Origin: Hyphomicrobium sulfonivorans
GTDB taxonomy: Bacteria; Pseudomonadota; Alphaproteobacteria; Rhizobiales; Hyphomicrobiaceae
Direction: 5' to 3'
NCBI RefSeq assembly: GCF_013306565.1
Contig: NZ_PZPO01000005.1
Coordinates: 1 to 64,000, forward strand
Length of the DNA stretch: 64,000 nucleotides
Under the pieces are notes generated by a model that saw nothing but the letters and a program-made list of their open reading frames with translations, made no database searches and was not told where the DNA came from. Position numbers and translations under genes: made by a program. Of this stretch, positions 1 to 8,561 are shown in pieces. Numbering within the stretch: the first letter of the stretch is position 1; every line of letters begins with the position of its first letter.

Positions 1-127
1 GCTTCTCGACATCGGCGCCGATGCAATGATCGCCCCCGACATGACGCTCGGAATTTCCTACATGGGCCAGTACTCGGGCGACTTCACCGACAACGGCCTG
101 CGCGGACGCTTTAACTGGAAGTTCTGA
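1..127 (+). CDS. Autotransporter beta-domain, 3' end only
   Basis: This is the last 42 codons of an autotransporter whose start lies outside the window. It is read in the frame that ends at the TGA at 125-127 and closes with the outer-membrane type C-terminus ...RGRFNWKF, ending in phenylalanine. The 127 bases are identical to 15699-15825, the 3' end of the complete autotransporter gene further along, so the two genes are recent copies or share a converted end. The identity stops exactly at the stop codon. Confidence 0.85.
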   Translation, partial: LLDIGADAMIAPDMTLGISYMGQYSGDFTDNGLRGRFNWKF

Positions 128-129
128 CG

Positions 130-313
130 GGTGCGGGTACGGGAGACGGGCTTATTCCATTCGCGGCCGACATGGGTGGCACGACGTTCGAGATCAACAC
201 CGGCTTCTCGACTGACATCGGCGACGGCGCAGCGATCTATGCCAACGCGTCATATCTTGTCGGCATCGGCGAACGCCTACGATGGCAAAATCGGCGTGAA
301 GGTCGCGTGGTAG
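130..313 (+). pseudogene. Frameshifted C-terminal remnant of a second autotransporter
   Basis: Directly behind the stop at 127 a different autotransporter tail can be read. Frame 1 from 130 gives ...PFAADMGGTTFEINTGF...YLVGIGE, and after a one-step frame change near 275 the other frame gives ...AYDGKIGVKVAW before the stop ending at 313. A closing strand of the form GxxGVKVAW with a terminal aromatic residue is typical of autotransporter beta-barrels. There is no start codon or signal peptide, so it is not expressed as a working protein. It suggests that gene tails were swapped or fused at this point. Confidence 0.6.
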
Positions 314-650
314 GGTCACCAAGCTGTATGGCCGCTTACCGCGATGACCAACGCTGCATTTCTTGGTGGTTGTTGGTCACCGCTCCGAGAGGTTCACGTT
401 GCAAACTCGACATCGCCACAACGGCAGTCACAAACTATCGGCCCCCGCGTTCTCAAGTGAGCGGTACCCTGGGCAAGGGCGCGATGTGCAATGCTGCCGA
501 TCAGTCGATTTGCGGAGAGCGTGCGTCGCAACTCGTACAGTCCGCATGAACAGTTAAGCGTTCGTCTTTGCTGGCCGCTGGTGGACAGCAAGTCATCGAT
601 GTCGGAACAAGCCCAATCGGCAAGAAAATTTTAGCGCCCGGCATCGCGCC
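314..650. other. Stretch with no recognisable gene
   Basis: Open frames on both strands here are short, overlap each other and resemble no family I know. I see no tRNA, repeat or promoter that I would defend. It is probably decayed DNA between the autotransporter remnant and the regulator gene. Confidence 0.5.
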
Positions 651-1130
651 TCAATCGCCAGAGAGGCTCCACCCGCCGATCTTTGCGTAGATCGCATCAC
701 GGAGGCGGCGAACGTCAGCGTTGAGAGCCGCCAAGTTCTGGATGGTATCACCTGAGGCCGTAAGCAGCGCTTCGCCTAAGCAGCCTGCCTCCGTGCGCAA
801 CGCATCGCCTTTTTCAGTCAGGTTCACGAGCACCTGGCGCTCGTTCTCAGGATTTCGCGCACGATGCACCAGCCCGGCGGCCTCCAGGCGCTTCAGCACT
901 GGCGTCAGTGTGCTGGACTCAAGCCCCAGCTGATCGGCGATTGCGCCGACTGTCTGCTGGTCGTCGCGCCAAAGCACATTGAGTACAAGATACTGCGGGT
1001 AGGTCAGGCCCAACTCGTCCAATAGCGGCTTGTAGACCCGCTGGATCGCCATGCTTGCGGAGTAGATCGAATAGCAGAGCTGATCTTCCAGTGGAATCGG
1101 TCCACCGCCTTTGGCCTTGGATTTCTTCAA
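651..1130 (-). CDS. MarR-family regulator of the OhrR type
   Basis: This is a winged-helix repressor of about 159 residues. The N-terminal stretch QLCYSIYSASMAIQRVYKPLL holds the single reactive cysteine that OhrR proteins oxidise when they sense organic hydroperoxides. It is followed by the LGLTYPQYLVLNVLW helix and a winged helix (ESSTLTPVLKRLEAAGLVHR). An ATG at 1208 gives a longer frame, but that start lies upstream of the promoter and operator. A TTG at 1130 has GGAGG five bases before it, so I take it as the start. The gene is divergent from the hydrolase gene and shares the operator region with it. Peroxide sensing is inferred from the family and the cysteine. Confidence 0.85.
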   Translation of the reverse strand: MKKSKAKGGGPIPLEDQLCYSIYSASMAIQRVYKPLLDELGLTYPQYLVLNVLWRDDQQTVGAIADQLGLESSTLTPVLKRLEAAGLVHRARNPENERQVLVNLTEKGDALRTEAGCLGEALLTASGDTIQNLAALNADVRRLRDAIYAKIGGWSLSGD

Positions 1131-1178
1131 GTTTGCCTCCTGTCTCCGCCCTCGCCACCGGCGGGGGTGCAGCACGAA

Positions 1179-1258
1179 ACTATATCGCGATAAGTTTTGC
1201 GTTGACAAGTGAGTGTGGCCTGCTCTAGACGGATGGATATCGCGATAAATTTTATCGC
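1179..1258. promoter_or_regulatory. Divergent promoter region with two MarR/OhrR-type operators
   Basis: The palindrome TATCGCGATA occurs twice, at 1183-1192 and 1238-1247. The second copy runs into a perfect 8+1+8 inverted repeat, GCGATAAA-T-TTTATCGC, at 1242-1258. On the minus strand TTGTCA (1203-1208) and TATAGT (1179-1184) are 18 bp apart, and this -10 box overlaps the first palindrome. On the plus strand TTGACA lies at 1202-1207. The layout predicts autorepression of the regulator and control of the divergent hydrolase. Confidence 0.75.
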
Positions 1259-1280
1259 AATATTACATCAGGAGCAGGTC

Positions 1281-2075
1281 ATGATCCCGACCATTCGCTA
1301 CATCGCCACGGCACTGACGGCAGCCTCAATCATCAGCGGCGCCCAAGCCGAACCTGCACGCATTCCCGACACACAGACCGTCCGCAACGTCGTCCTCGTT
1401 CACGGGGCCTTTGCCGACGGCTCCGGCTGGCGCGGCGTCTATGACATCCTGACCTCACGCGGCTATCGCGTTTCGATTGTGCAGAATCCGCTGACATCGT
1501 TCGCCGATGATGTGAACGCCACGCGTCGCGTTCTGGCGCGCCAGAGCGGACCAAGTGTTCTTGTCGGTCATTCATATGGCGGATCGGTCATCACTGAGGC
1601 CGGAGCCGACGCGCCTGTGGCGGGCCTTGTCTATGTCTCGGCACTGGCCCCGGACGCAGGTGAGAGTACGGGCGATCAGTTCAAGGACATCCCGGCGCCG
1701 CCGGAATTCGTGATCGAGCCTGGGCCCGATGGCTTCGGCTTCGTCAACATGGAGCGTTTCAAGGCGGGCTTCGCTGGCGATACCAGCGATGCGGACGCGG
1801 CGTTCCTGCGCGACTCGCAGGTGCCGATTAACATGGCGATCTTCGGCACGCGGCTCACCCAGGCGGCTTGGCGCACCAAGCCGAGCTGGGCAGTTGTCGC
1901 GACGCAAGACCGCGCCATTGATCCGCGCCTGCTCAGGCAGCAAGCCGAGCGCGCCCACGCCGAGATCACGGAAGTTGATGCGAGCCACGTGCCATTTCTC
2001 ACTCAGCCCCACGCCGTGGCTGATGTCATCGACGCCGCGGCGCGTGGTGCATCACGAGCTGCCGCATCGCGCTGA
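1281..2075 (+). CDS. Secreted alpha/beta hydrolase
   Basis: The protein has about 264 residues and begins with a signal peptide (MIPTIRYIATALTAASIISGAQA). The alpha/beta-hydrolase core shows an oxyanion region NVVLVHGAFADGSGW, the nucleophile elbow GHSYGG, a likely acid in TQDRAIDP and a catalytic histidine in DASHVPF. The reading frame extends 24 codons upstream to 1209, but the ATG at 1281 has AGGAG six bases before it and begins the signal peptide, so it is preferred. Its substrate cannot be told. The shared operator region places it under the divergent OhrR-type repressor, which suggests induction by oxidants or related compounds. Confidence 0.85.
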   Translation: MIPTIRYIATALTAASIISGAQAEPARIPDTQTVRNVVLVHGAFADGSGWRGVYDILTSRGYRVSIVQNPLTSFADDVNATRRVLARQSGPSVLVGHSYGGSVITEAGADAPVAGLVYVSALAPDAGESTGDQFKDIPAPPEFVIEPGPDGFGFVNMERFKAGFAGDTSDADAAFLRDSQVPINMAIFGTRLTQAAWRTKPSWAVVATQDRAIDPRLLRQQAERAHAEITEVDASHVPFLTQPHAVADVIDAAARGASRAAASR

Positions 2076-2149
2076 TCGATACAGCGCCTCGCCTGCCGAG
2101 GCGCTGGCCTAAAGCATCATCGTCCCTTCACTGAAGAGAGCGTGAGATT

Positions 2150-3808
2150 ATGGACCCGACTTCTTCCCTCGAAGACCCGCATTTCTTTAAGCGCCCGCGT
2201 GTGGCACCGGAGCAGGCGGCGTCTGCCTTGAAGCCCGCCTATGACTTCGTCGTTTGCGGTGCCGGCGCCTCCGGCTCCGTCATCGCAAGGCGACTGGCGG
2301 AAAATCCCGAAGTGCAAGTGCTGCTGCTTGAGGCCGGCGGCAGCGATGACGCAGAGGCCGTTCTGAACCCGGCCTTGTGGCCGACCAATCTGGGAAGCGA
2401 ACGCGACTGGGGCTTTCAGGCGCAACCCAATCCGCACCTGGGCGGACGAGAAATCCCGATGGCCATGGGCAAGGGGCTTGGCGGCGGTTCGAGCATCAAC
2501 GTTATGGTCTGGGCGCGCGGACACCGCACCGACTGGGACTTCTTCGCTTCGCAAGCAGGCGATCCACGATGGAGCTACCAGAATGTGCTCGACATCTATC
2601 GCCGTATCGAGAACTGGCAAGGCGTTTCAGATCCGCAGTTTCGCGGAACCGGAGGGCCGGTCTGGGTGCAACCGGCAGCCGATCCCAGCCCCATCGCGCT
2701 CGCGATGCTGGAGGCTGCGCGCGAGATCAACGTCCCGGTCTTCGATCATCCTAACGGAGCAATGATGGAGGGGCCGGGAGGCGCAGCTATCACCGACATG
2801 CTTGTCCGCAATGGGCAGCGCTACTCGATTTACCGCGCCTATGTGCACCCCTGGTTGGATCGGCCGAACTTGACCGTGCTCACCGGAGCAATTGTGCGGC
2901 GGGTTGTGTTCGAAGGTCGGCGAGCTACGGGTGTCGAGCTGACGTACGATGGGCAGCAGACAACGATCGGCGCTCACTCGGAAGTGGTTCTCTCGCTGGG
3001 TGCGATCCAAACTCCCAAGATCCTGATGCACTCAGGGATTGGCGATCGCGCGGAACTGCAGAGGTTTGGCATTCCCGTTGTTCAGCACTTGCCCGGCGTC
3101 GGGCAGAACCTGCAAGACCACGTCTCGTTCGGGTGCACCTGGGAATTGTCAGACCCGCTGCCGTCGCGCAACAGCGGCAGCGAAGCGACGATGTACTGGA
3201 AGAGCCGACCTGAGCTGGACGCGCCGGACCTGCTATTCTGCCAAGTGGAATTTCCGGTGCCGAGCGAGCGAACAGCAGCGCGCGGAGTACCGGCGCATGG
3301 GTGGACAATGTTTGCAGGACTTGCACAACCGGAAAGTCGCGGGCGACTACGCCTTCAAAGCGCCGATCCAACCGCTCCGCTGGTGATCGATGCAAACTTC
3401 CTTTCAGATGCCCGCGATGTAAGGACAGCAGCGGCATGCATCGAAATCTGCCGCGCGTTGGGCAATGCGCAGGCATTCCGTCCATTCGTTCGTGGCGAAG
3501 TCATGCCGGGCAACCTGAGCGGCAGCGAACTTGATCGCTACATCCGCGAAGCCGCTGTCACGTACTGGCATCAGAGCTGCACGGCTAAAATGGGACGTGA
3601 TGAGATGTCGGTCGTGGACGGAACGCTGAGGGTTTATGGTGTCGACGGGCTGCGCGTGGCCGATGCCTCGATCATGCCGCGCGTGACGACAGGCAACACA
3701 CAGGCCCCCTGCGCAGTCATTGGCGAGCAAGCTGCGCAGGCGATCAAACAGGCGCACGGGCTTTCCAGCAGCGTCAATCCATTGGCGCAAAGAGTCGGCG
3801 CTTCGTAA
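2150..3808 (+). CDS. GMC-family FAD oxidoreductase (choline/alcohol dehydrogenase-like)
   Basis: The protein has 552 residues, the usual length for the glucose-methanol-choline family. An FAD-binding dinucleotide fold lies near residues 27-60 (YDFVVCGAGASGSVIARRLA, then LLLEAGG). The GMC signature GKGLGGGSSIN follows near residue 105. The C-terminal active site is present, with the histidine in YWHQSCTAKMG near residue 473 and the asparagine in TTGNTQAP near residue 514. No signal peptide is seen, so a cytoplasmic enzyme is likely. It follows the hydrolase by about 75 bases in the same direction and may be co-transcribed. The family oxidises alcohols, but the substrate is unknown. Confidence 0.88.
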   Translation: MDPTSSLEDPHFFKRPRVAPEQAASALKPAYDFVVCGAGASGSVIARRLAENPEVQVLLLEAGGSDDAEAVLNPALWPTNLGSERDWGFQAQPNPHLGGREIPMAMGKGLGGGSSINVMVWARGHRTDWDFFASQAGDPRWSYQNVLDIYRRIENWQGVSDPQFRGTGGPVWVQPAADPSPIALAMLEAAREINVPVFDHPNGAMMEGPGGAAITDMLVRNGQRYSIYRAYVHPWLDRPNLTVLTGAIVRRVVFEGRRATGVELTYDGQQTTIGAHSEVVLSLGAIQTPKILMHSGIGDRAELQRFGIPVVQHLPGVGQNLQDHVSFGCTWELSDPLPSRNSGSEATMYWKSRPELDAPDLLFCQVEFPVPSERTAARGVPAHGWTMFAGLAQPESRGRLRLQSADPTAPLVIDANFLSDARDVRTAAACIEICRALGNAQAFRPFVRGEVMPGNLSGSELDRYIREAAVTYWHQSCTAKMGRDEMSVVDGTLRVYGVDGLRVADASIMPRVTTGNTQAPCAVIGEQAAQAIKQAHGLSSSVNPLAQRVGAS

Positions 3809-4058
3809 TCCTAAACCTACTGACTGCAAACTAACCGCGTGCAGCGGCGAGGAGGGTATGTCCGCTTCGTCGGCAGCCGATACGAGCAGCGCGCATCCTG
3901 GCCGCGTCGCACACCAATCGCGCGACGCGGTCGGGATAAATACGCAGCGGCCTTAAGATCCAGCGCGTAACGTGTCGATGGCGCGACTGTCACGCTCAAA
4001 TGGGCGCAAGGTGCGAAAATATCGGCGGACGTCGTCAGTGATCGCGAGTAAGGAAAAA

Positions 4059-4664
4059 TCAAACGTCGATGCAGGGCTCGAAAAGCGCTTCGGTTACACC
4101 CAGATCGCACCAACGGCGCTTAAGCTCATCTGAAACGAAGATCGTAGTTACAAAAGCTTCAATATCACCACGCCAGATGGCTAACCCGCCCACCAAGTCA
4201 GTGCGGACGGCTATGCTCCGGTGTTTATCGTCAAGACGATAGACTATCCTCTCAACGATACTTCCCTTGTTAATTGTCTTGGGAGGAACGTTACCCTTCG
4301 CCACGTCGAAGGCATTTATCTGAAGGTATACATCAAGGAGATAGTAGGGATTGCCGGCTATGGCTTTCTTGCTTTTGGCATCTGACCCAACGGCACGAAC
4401 CGGAATAGCCTGCCAACCGTCGGACTGCAGCGGCCTGAGCGCCTCCAGCGCCTCGGCGGAGAGAATCAAATATTTGCTTTGATCCAGGATGATGTGCTCC
4501 AGCCCTTCAGCACGCGCATGGAACTTGAAGCCCTTGGCAAGCTCGTCAGCTGCGCTCTGCGGAATAGGCGTGTTGCGGCCAATTATCTCCGGTGAGCCAA
4601 TACCAACATATTTGTCCACGGTTCCGATCACCGGAAAAAGTCCGAGATCTATAAGCCAAGTCAT
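4059..4664 (-). CDS. Hypothetical protein, candidate immunity protein
   Basis: This protein of about 201 residues has no enzyme motif or membrane segment. The ATG at 4664 has GGAG six bases upstream; an in-frame TTG at 4691 is also possible but has no such site. The style of the sequence (HIILDQSKYLILSAEALEAL, then a C-terminal domain with TTIFVSDELKRRW) recalls Imm11/DUF1629-like immunity proteins. It lies just downstream of a remnant that looks like the end of a larger protein, as immunity genes follow polymorphic-toxin genes. The family assignment is a weak inference. Confidence 0.5.
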   Translation of the reverse strand: MTWLIDLGLFPVIGTVDKYVGIGSPEIIGRNTPIPQSAADELAKGFKFHARAEGLEHIILDQSKYLILSAEALEALRPLQSDGWQAIPVRAVGSDAKSKKAIAGNPYYLLDVYLQINAFDVAKGNVPPKTINKGSIVERIVYRLDDKHRSIAVRTDLVGGLAIWRGDIEAFVTTIFVSDELKRRWCDLGVTEALFEPCIDV

Positions 4665-4697
4665 TGGAGTCTCCGCCGTTGCTGACCGCAAGGTCGC

Positions 4698-4828
4698 TCA
4701 TGCCACGATTACGCGTTTTTCTAAGCCGTCCATGCGTACGTAGCGAACCTCGCGCTTCGGAAATACCTTTTCCTTGAACTCGCGCACCAGTTCCTCCGCA
4801 CCGCCGAATGGAGCGATCACGTCGTAGC
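4698..4828 (-). pseudogene. C-terminal remnant of an upstream gene, possibly a toxin tip
   Basis: The minus strand reads GYDVIAPFGGAEELVREF...KREVRYVRMDGLEKRVIVA to a TGA at 4698, about 34 bases before the start of the candidate immunity gene. A stop codon lies two codons upstream of the first glycine, and there is no usable start. The close spacing to the next gene and the tail-like sequence suggest the end of a polymorphic-toxin gene left after deletion. No toxin fold can be named. Confidence 0.45.
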
Positions 4829-4989
4829 CATGTCAATAATGGTGGAAGCGCTGGGCTCCCTTCGCTGTGCGGTGCTCACTGGCGCGCGCTTGGAGGGAGC
4901 GCATGAAACGGCGCCAAAGGCTTGAGCTCGCAGCCGCGCGGCAACCCAAGGCCAATTGTTGCGCCCTTTGAATTCATGGCATCACGAAT

Positions 4990-5034
4990 GGTGCAAAGCT
5001 CTGCCACGCGACTGAGGCGCCAGAGCTTTGCACC
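4990..5034. terminator. Perfect 14-bp inverted repeat past the cupin gene
   Basis: GGTGCAAAGCTCTG at 4990-5003 is matched exactly by its inverse complement at 5021-5034 across a 17-base loop, just beyond the 3' end of the minus-strand cupin gene. On the minus strand there is no T-run after the stem, so intrinsic termination is only a guess; it may serve as an mRNA 3' stabilising hairpin. Confidence 0.5.
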
Positions 5035-5047
5035 ACTTTTCGAGCTT

Positions 5048-5533
5048 TTATTTGCGAGGGTCGTCGGCGGGATTGATATACGTGATGTTCCAGGGCCCCG
5101 TCGCGGTGAGAAGAACCACGCTCTCCTCCTCGTTCCACAAATAGTGTGCGTGGTTGTCCGGCAGGGTGAAGCTGGAACCGGCGCCGAGCTTGTCACCCTT
5201 CTGACGATCAAGCTTGTCGCCCATCCCGTTCCAGACGGCGCCTTTCAAAACGGTGACCACCTCGGTGAAGGGATGCGTATGGGCCGGTATCTCGTAGTTC
5301 GCCGGGAACTTAAGATACGCCATGAACACACCGGGCTTGCTCGGATCGCCAATAACAAGCGCGCTCTGCGCTGCGCCGGGGAGCAACGGCTCGTCTTTCC
5401 AGGCGATGCTATCCAGCTCGAAGTTTTCCATCTTTGTCGTCGTCAAGCGATCGATCTGATTGCTCGGCGCGAGAGCGAAGCTCGCCAAGGCGGCTACAGC
5501 TGCTCCCGCCAGACCAGCTAATAGAACCTTCAT
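5048..5533 (-). CDS. Exported cupin-domain protein
   Basis: The protein has about 161 residues: a signal peptide (MKVLLAGLAGAAVAALASFALA) followed by a single cupin barrel. The metal-binding cupin motifs are visible as PAHTHPFTEVVTVLKG and, later, FTLPDNHAHYLW. The ATG at 5533 has AAGGAGA five bases upstream; the frame is open to 5827 but that part looks non-coding. It is divergent from the PQQ dehydrogenase, and the two share a 288-base intergenic region. A role beside the periplasmic dehydrogenase is possible but not shown. Confidence 0.82.
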   Translation of the reverse strand: MKVLLAGLAGAAVAALASFALAPSNQIDRLTTTKMENFELDSIAWKDEPLLPGAAQSALVIGDPSKPGVFMAYLKFPANYEIPAHTHPFTEVVTVLKGAVWNGMGDKLDRQKGDKLGAGSSFTLPDNHAHYLWNEEESVVLLTATGPWNITYINPADDPRK

Positions 5534-5821
5534 CCAAGTCTCCTTCGATCTAGTGTGAACAGCGCTCGCGAAACCAGCGGTGCTCCGGCTAATTGATGCC
5601 ATGGTGATGGGTCGCGGCAATGGCGATCTGCCTGGAACGACGGGGGCAAATTTCCTGGCTCGAACGCGCCTTAGTCTTGCGCCGTAGTCTGGAGAGGGTT
5701 TCAATGTTTGGTGGGTGAATATCCCGATGCGATGTAGGTTTTTCGCCCTTTTCGGATATCTGAAGCCGACTACGCTGTATCTCAGGAAGACACATGTAAG
5801 AAGACAGAATTGGAGGGCGAA

Positions 5822-7654
5822 TTGCATCTTTCTCGGGGATTTGTTGCCTTCAGCGCTGCCATCCTTATCGCCGTCGCAACACCGGCGTCAGGGGCGGAGG
5901 TCGATGACACACAGTTGAAAGCGGCTGCGGGAAATCGCTCGGATTGGTTGACTTACGGACGCGACTACGGACAGCAGCGCTTCTCGCCACTCGCGCAGAT
6001 CAACGCCGGCACGGTGAAGAAGCTGGTACCGAAGTGGATCTATCAGACCGGGACAGCGGCGACGTTTCAAACGTCACCCCTCGTTGCCGACGGCGTCATG
6101 TATCTGACGACACCCTTCTCTCATGTCGTGGCGTTGGACGCGCGCACAGGGCGGGAGCTGTGGCGCTACGAGCATAAACGCTCGTCGCAAAAGACCTGCT
6201 GCGGTCCGGCAAATCGCGGGGCAGCGATCGGCTATGGCAAGGTGTTCGTCGCCACAGTTGATGCGCGCCTCGTCGCGCTCGATCAACGGACGGGGGAGCC
6301 GGTGTGGGACATTGCGCTGGCGAATTCGCGAGAAGACGTCACCGAGGACAAGAACGTGCTCGCGGCAGATGATCCGCTCAACGCCAGAAACATCACGGGA
6401 TCGACGGGTGCCGGGGCTGTCATCGCGCCGCTGGTCTACGACGGCAAGGTCATCGTTGGTATCACGGGCGTGGGCTACGGCCTCCATCTCGACAGTCCGC
6501 GTGCCGGCGCACCTCTGGGAGCCGTGGTTGGCGTTGCCGGGCGTTACGGTCAGCCGGGCTTCCTCGCAGCCTTTGACGCTGCGAGCGGCCAACAGGTTTG
6601 GAAATTCGAAACGACGCAGAAAGGTTGGGAGGGAAGCTTCCGCGCGGATACGCCGGATGGCATCCCGCTCAATCGCGACATCGCCGCCGAGAAGGCGAAC
6701 GCGAGCAAGCATGAGGACGCGTGGCGGCACGGTGGCGGATCGATATGGCACACACCAGCCGTGGATACGGAAACAGGCTTGCTCTACTTCGGTGTCGGCA
6801 ATCCCTCGCCTCAGGCCGAGGACAGCACGCGCCCGGGTGACAACCTCTACACGGTCGCACTCGTCGCGCTGGATTCGAAAACTGGGAAGCTCGTGTGGCA
6901 CTTCCAGCAAGTTCCGCACGACAGGTGGGGCTATGACGTAGCCAGTCCGCCCACGCTTTTCGAGGCTACGGTGGACGGCAAGAAGCTTCCAGCAGTAGGG
7001 CAGGCCAGCAAGCTGGGCTGGTACTACGTACATGATCGCCGAAGCGGCGCGCTGCTGTTCAAATCCGACGCTTTTGTTCCGCAGAGCAATCTCTTCGCTC
7101 CGCCGACGCCGCAGGGCGTGCGCATCACGCCAGGGCCGGCGGGTGGTTCGAACTGGTCGCCCGCATCACTGGATGCACAGCGCGGCGTTGTTTACGTCGC
7201 TGGCATGCACATTCCGATGATTTACAGGACGGCGGAACTGCCCCCGCAGGGCGATGAACCGGCCGTCCCATACTTCATCATCGAGCCTGCGGAGGAAAAA
7301 AACTGGGGCACGCTGACCGCGATCGACCTGTCGCGCAATGGCCGCATCGCATGGCAGACGCAAACGGACGAGCCGCTCGTCGGTGGTGTCCTCGCGACGG
7401 CCGGCAATCTTGTTTTCACCGGTGAAGGCAACGGAGAGTTTTCCGCGTTCGATGCGGGATCGGGAGCCCGTCTGTGGAGCTTCAACTGCGGTGCGGGCGT
7501 TAATGCGCCGCCGATGACCTACGAGGTTGATGGCCAGCAGTACGTTGCCGTCGCCGCAGGCGGAAGTCAGATCTGGGGCTTCCGCCAGGGCGGCGCAGTC
7601 ATTGTCTTCGGCTTGCCGAACGAGGACGCTTCCGAGATTCGCAACGCAGATTGA
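5822..7654 (+). CDS. PQQ-dependent dehydrogenase (quinoprotein), periplasmic
   Basis: The protein has about 610 residues with an N-terminal signal segment (FVAFSAAILIAVATPASGA). Eight-bladed propeller repeats of the type VVALDARTGRELW and LVALDQRTGEPVW are seen, with the adjacent cysteines of the PQQ pocket in KTCCGPANRG near residue 126. It ends without a cytochrome c domain, so electrons must pass to a separate carrier. I choose the TTG at 5822 because GGAGG lies five bases before it; a TTG at 5810 is in frame but upstream of that site. Its closest family is quinoprotein alcohol or glucose dehydrogenases. The substrate is not determined. Confidence 0.88.
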   Translation: MHLSRGFVAFSAAILIAVATPASGAEVDDTQLKAAAGNRSDWLTYGRDYGQQRFSPLAQINAGTVKKLVPKWIYQTGTAATFQTSPLVADGVMYLTTPFSHVVALDARTGRELWRYEHKRSSQKTCCGPANRGAAIGYGKVFVATVDARLVALDQRTGEPVWDIALANSREDVTEDKNVLAADDPLNARNITGSTGAGAVIAPLVYDGKVIVGITGVGYGLHLDSPRAGAPLGAVVGVAGRYGQPGFLAAFDAASGQQVWKFETTQKGWEGSFRADTPDGIPLNRDIAAEKANASKHEDAWRHGGGSIWHTPAVDTETGLLYFGVGNPSPQAEDSTRPGDNLYTVALVALDSKTGKLVWHFQQVPHDRWGYDVASPPTLFEATVDGKKLPAVGQASKLGWYYVHDRRSGALLFKSDAFVPQSNLFAPPTPQGVRITPGPAGGSNWSPASLDAQRGVVYVAGMHIPMIYRTAELPPQGDEPAVPYFIIEPAEEKNWGTLTAIDLSRNGRIAWQTQTDEPLVGGVLATAGNLVFTGEGNGEFSAFDAGSGARLWSFNCGAGVNAPPMTYEVDGQQYVAVAAGGSQIWGFRQGGAVIVFGLPNEDASEIRNAD

Positions 7655-7693
7655 TAGCAGATTGATACTTGGGTGCGCAGCACGCCTATGCTT

Positions 7694-7888
7694 CTAAGCT
7701 TGCGCGACGGCGGCGGCCGCAAACTCATCGCGCAGCAGAAGGGGCGCTGCCGAGCCTTTCCTCGATCGGCGGCCGCAATGCGACAGCTCGAGCAGAATTT
7801 TCGAAGAGCTTGTTCGCATTCGCTCTCGGTATCGACCCCGGCTGTGCACGGGCACAAACAAAAATCTTTCAATCTGTCGAGTGTCCAT
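7694..7888 (-). pseudogene. Decayed N-terminus of a LysR-type regulator
   Basis: From an ATG at 7888 the minus strand begins MDTRQIERFLF. After a one-base frame change it continues CARAQPGSIPRANANKLF then ALRPPIEERLGSAP, and after another change LLLRDEFAAAAVAQA to the TAG at 7694. Strung together this follows the LysR helix-turn-helix pattern (F.A.A..GSI.RAA..L....AL...I..LEERLGAPLLLRD). Two frameshifts and an early stop show it is dead. It faces away from the PQQ dehydrogenase gene. Confidence 0.5.
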
Positions 7889-7990
7889 AAGAGAGGCGCA
7901 GTGGCCCTCATCGGTCGGCGACAAGGGTACAGCGGACGTTCTGCAACAACGCGGCCGGTTCTCGTTGGGCAGAACCACGAGGTCCGCAAA

Positions 7991-8346
7991 CTCGGCATTT
8001 CGACCGATCACCGTATTAAGCGTAAAACTGAGACGCCGAGCACAACCCGCTCGCGGGGGAGAGCGCTGCGCGCAAGGGGTCATATAGCCCTTCGAGGAAT
8101 GCGGCGGGCTGCGCAGGTCCACCTTAGCCACTGCATAAGAGCCAGGGCACGTCATCGATCTGAGCTACGGATCGCTGCTGAATGCCATCGTGTGCAGCGT
8201 CGACGCGCTACGAAAGAGCGTTGCGATTCATAGCGCGGCTCAGCGTCAGTGGCGAAACCTGCAGAGTTTGGCGAGTTCCCCAAGCCGAACCTCCCCCGAA
8301 GCTAAAGCAACGGCGGCGTACAGGATGTCGTCAGGAGTCAGTTTAG
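7991..8346. repeat. Resolvase-tail repeat, copy 1 of 3
   Basis: This segment of about 356 bp begins CTCGGCATTTCGACCGATCA and ends at ...GTCAGTTTAG. It matches 15989-16344 closely and 18597-18950 with more differences. The last 140 bp or so correspond, on the minus strand, to the HTH-bearing end of the serine recombinase at 18811-19374. Copy 1 has lost a base in that coding part (GTTTGG against GTTCTGG), so it is a dead fragment. Confidence 0.85.
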
Positions 8347-8527
8347 AAGACCGGGATCTGATCTCTACCAACTTGCTCCTCGAACGAGCGCGCTTGTCGG
8401 TTTGTCCCATGAGCGGAAGTCGAGATTATAGAGCTCCGCGATGCTCAAGTGATCTGCTGGACGTCCCCTTCGGGGACTGTAGCGACCCGCGGGGCAGAAG
8501 CGGCTGTCGTTGTCCACGCCCCATAGC

Positions 8528-8555
8528 TTGCATAGTTCAAGAATCCTTGTAGTAT
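8528..8555 (+). promoter_or_regulatory. Candidate ars promoter
   Basis: TTGCAT (8528-8533) and TAGTAT (8550-8555) are 16 bp apart. The -10 box ends only six bases before the arsR ATG at 8562, and no ribosome-binding site is visible, which predicts a leaderless or nearly leaderless message. ArsR would be expected to bind in the same stretch. Confidence 0.5.
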
Positions 8556-8561
8556 GCTTGC

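Noticed and set aside
3809-4058. Short coding fragment reading YVRFVGSRYEQRASW on the plus strand
   Set aside because: It is too short and lacks a start; no family could be recognised, so it is left as intergenic.
6074-7033. Open frame of 319 codons on the minus strand
   Set aside because: It is the mirror of the PQQ dehydrogenase coding frame.
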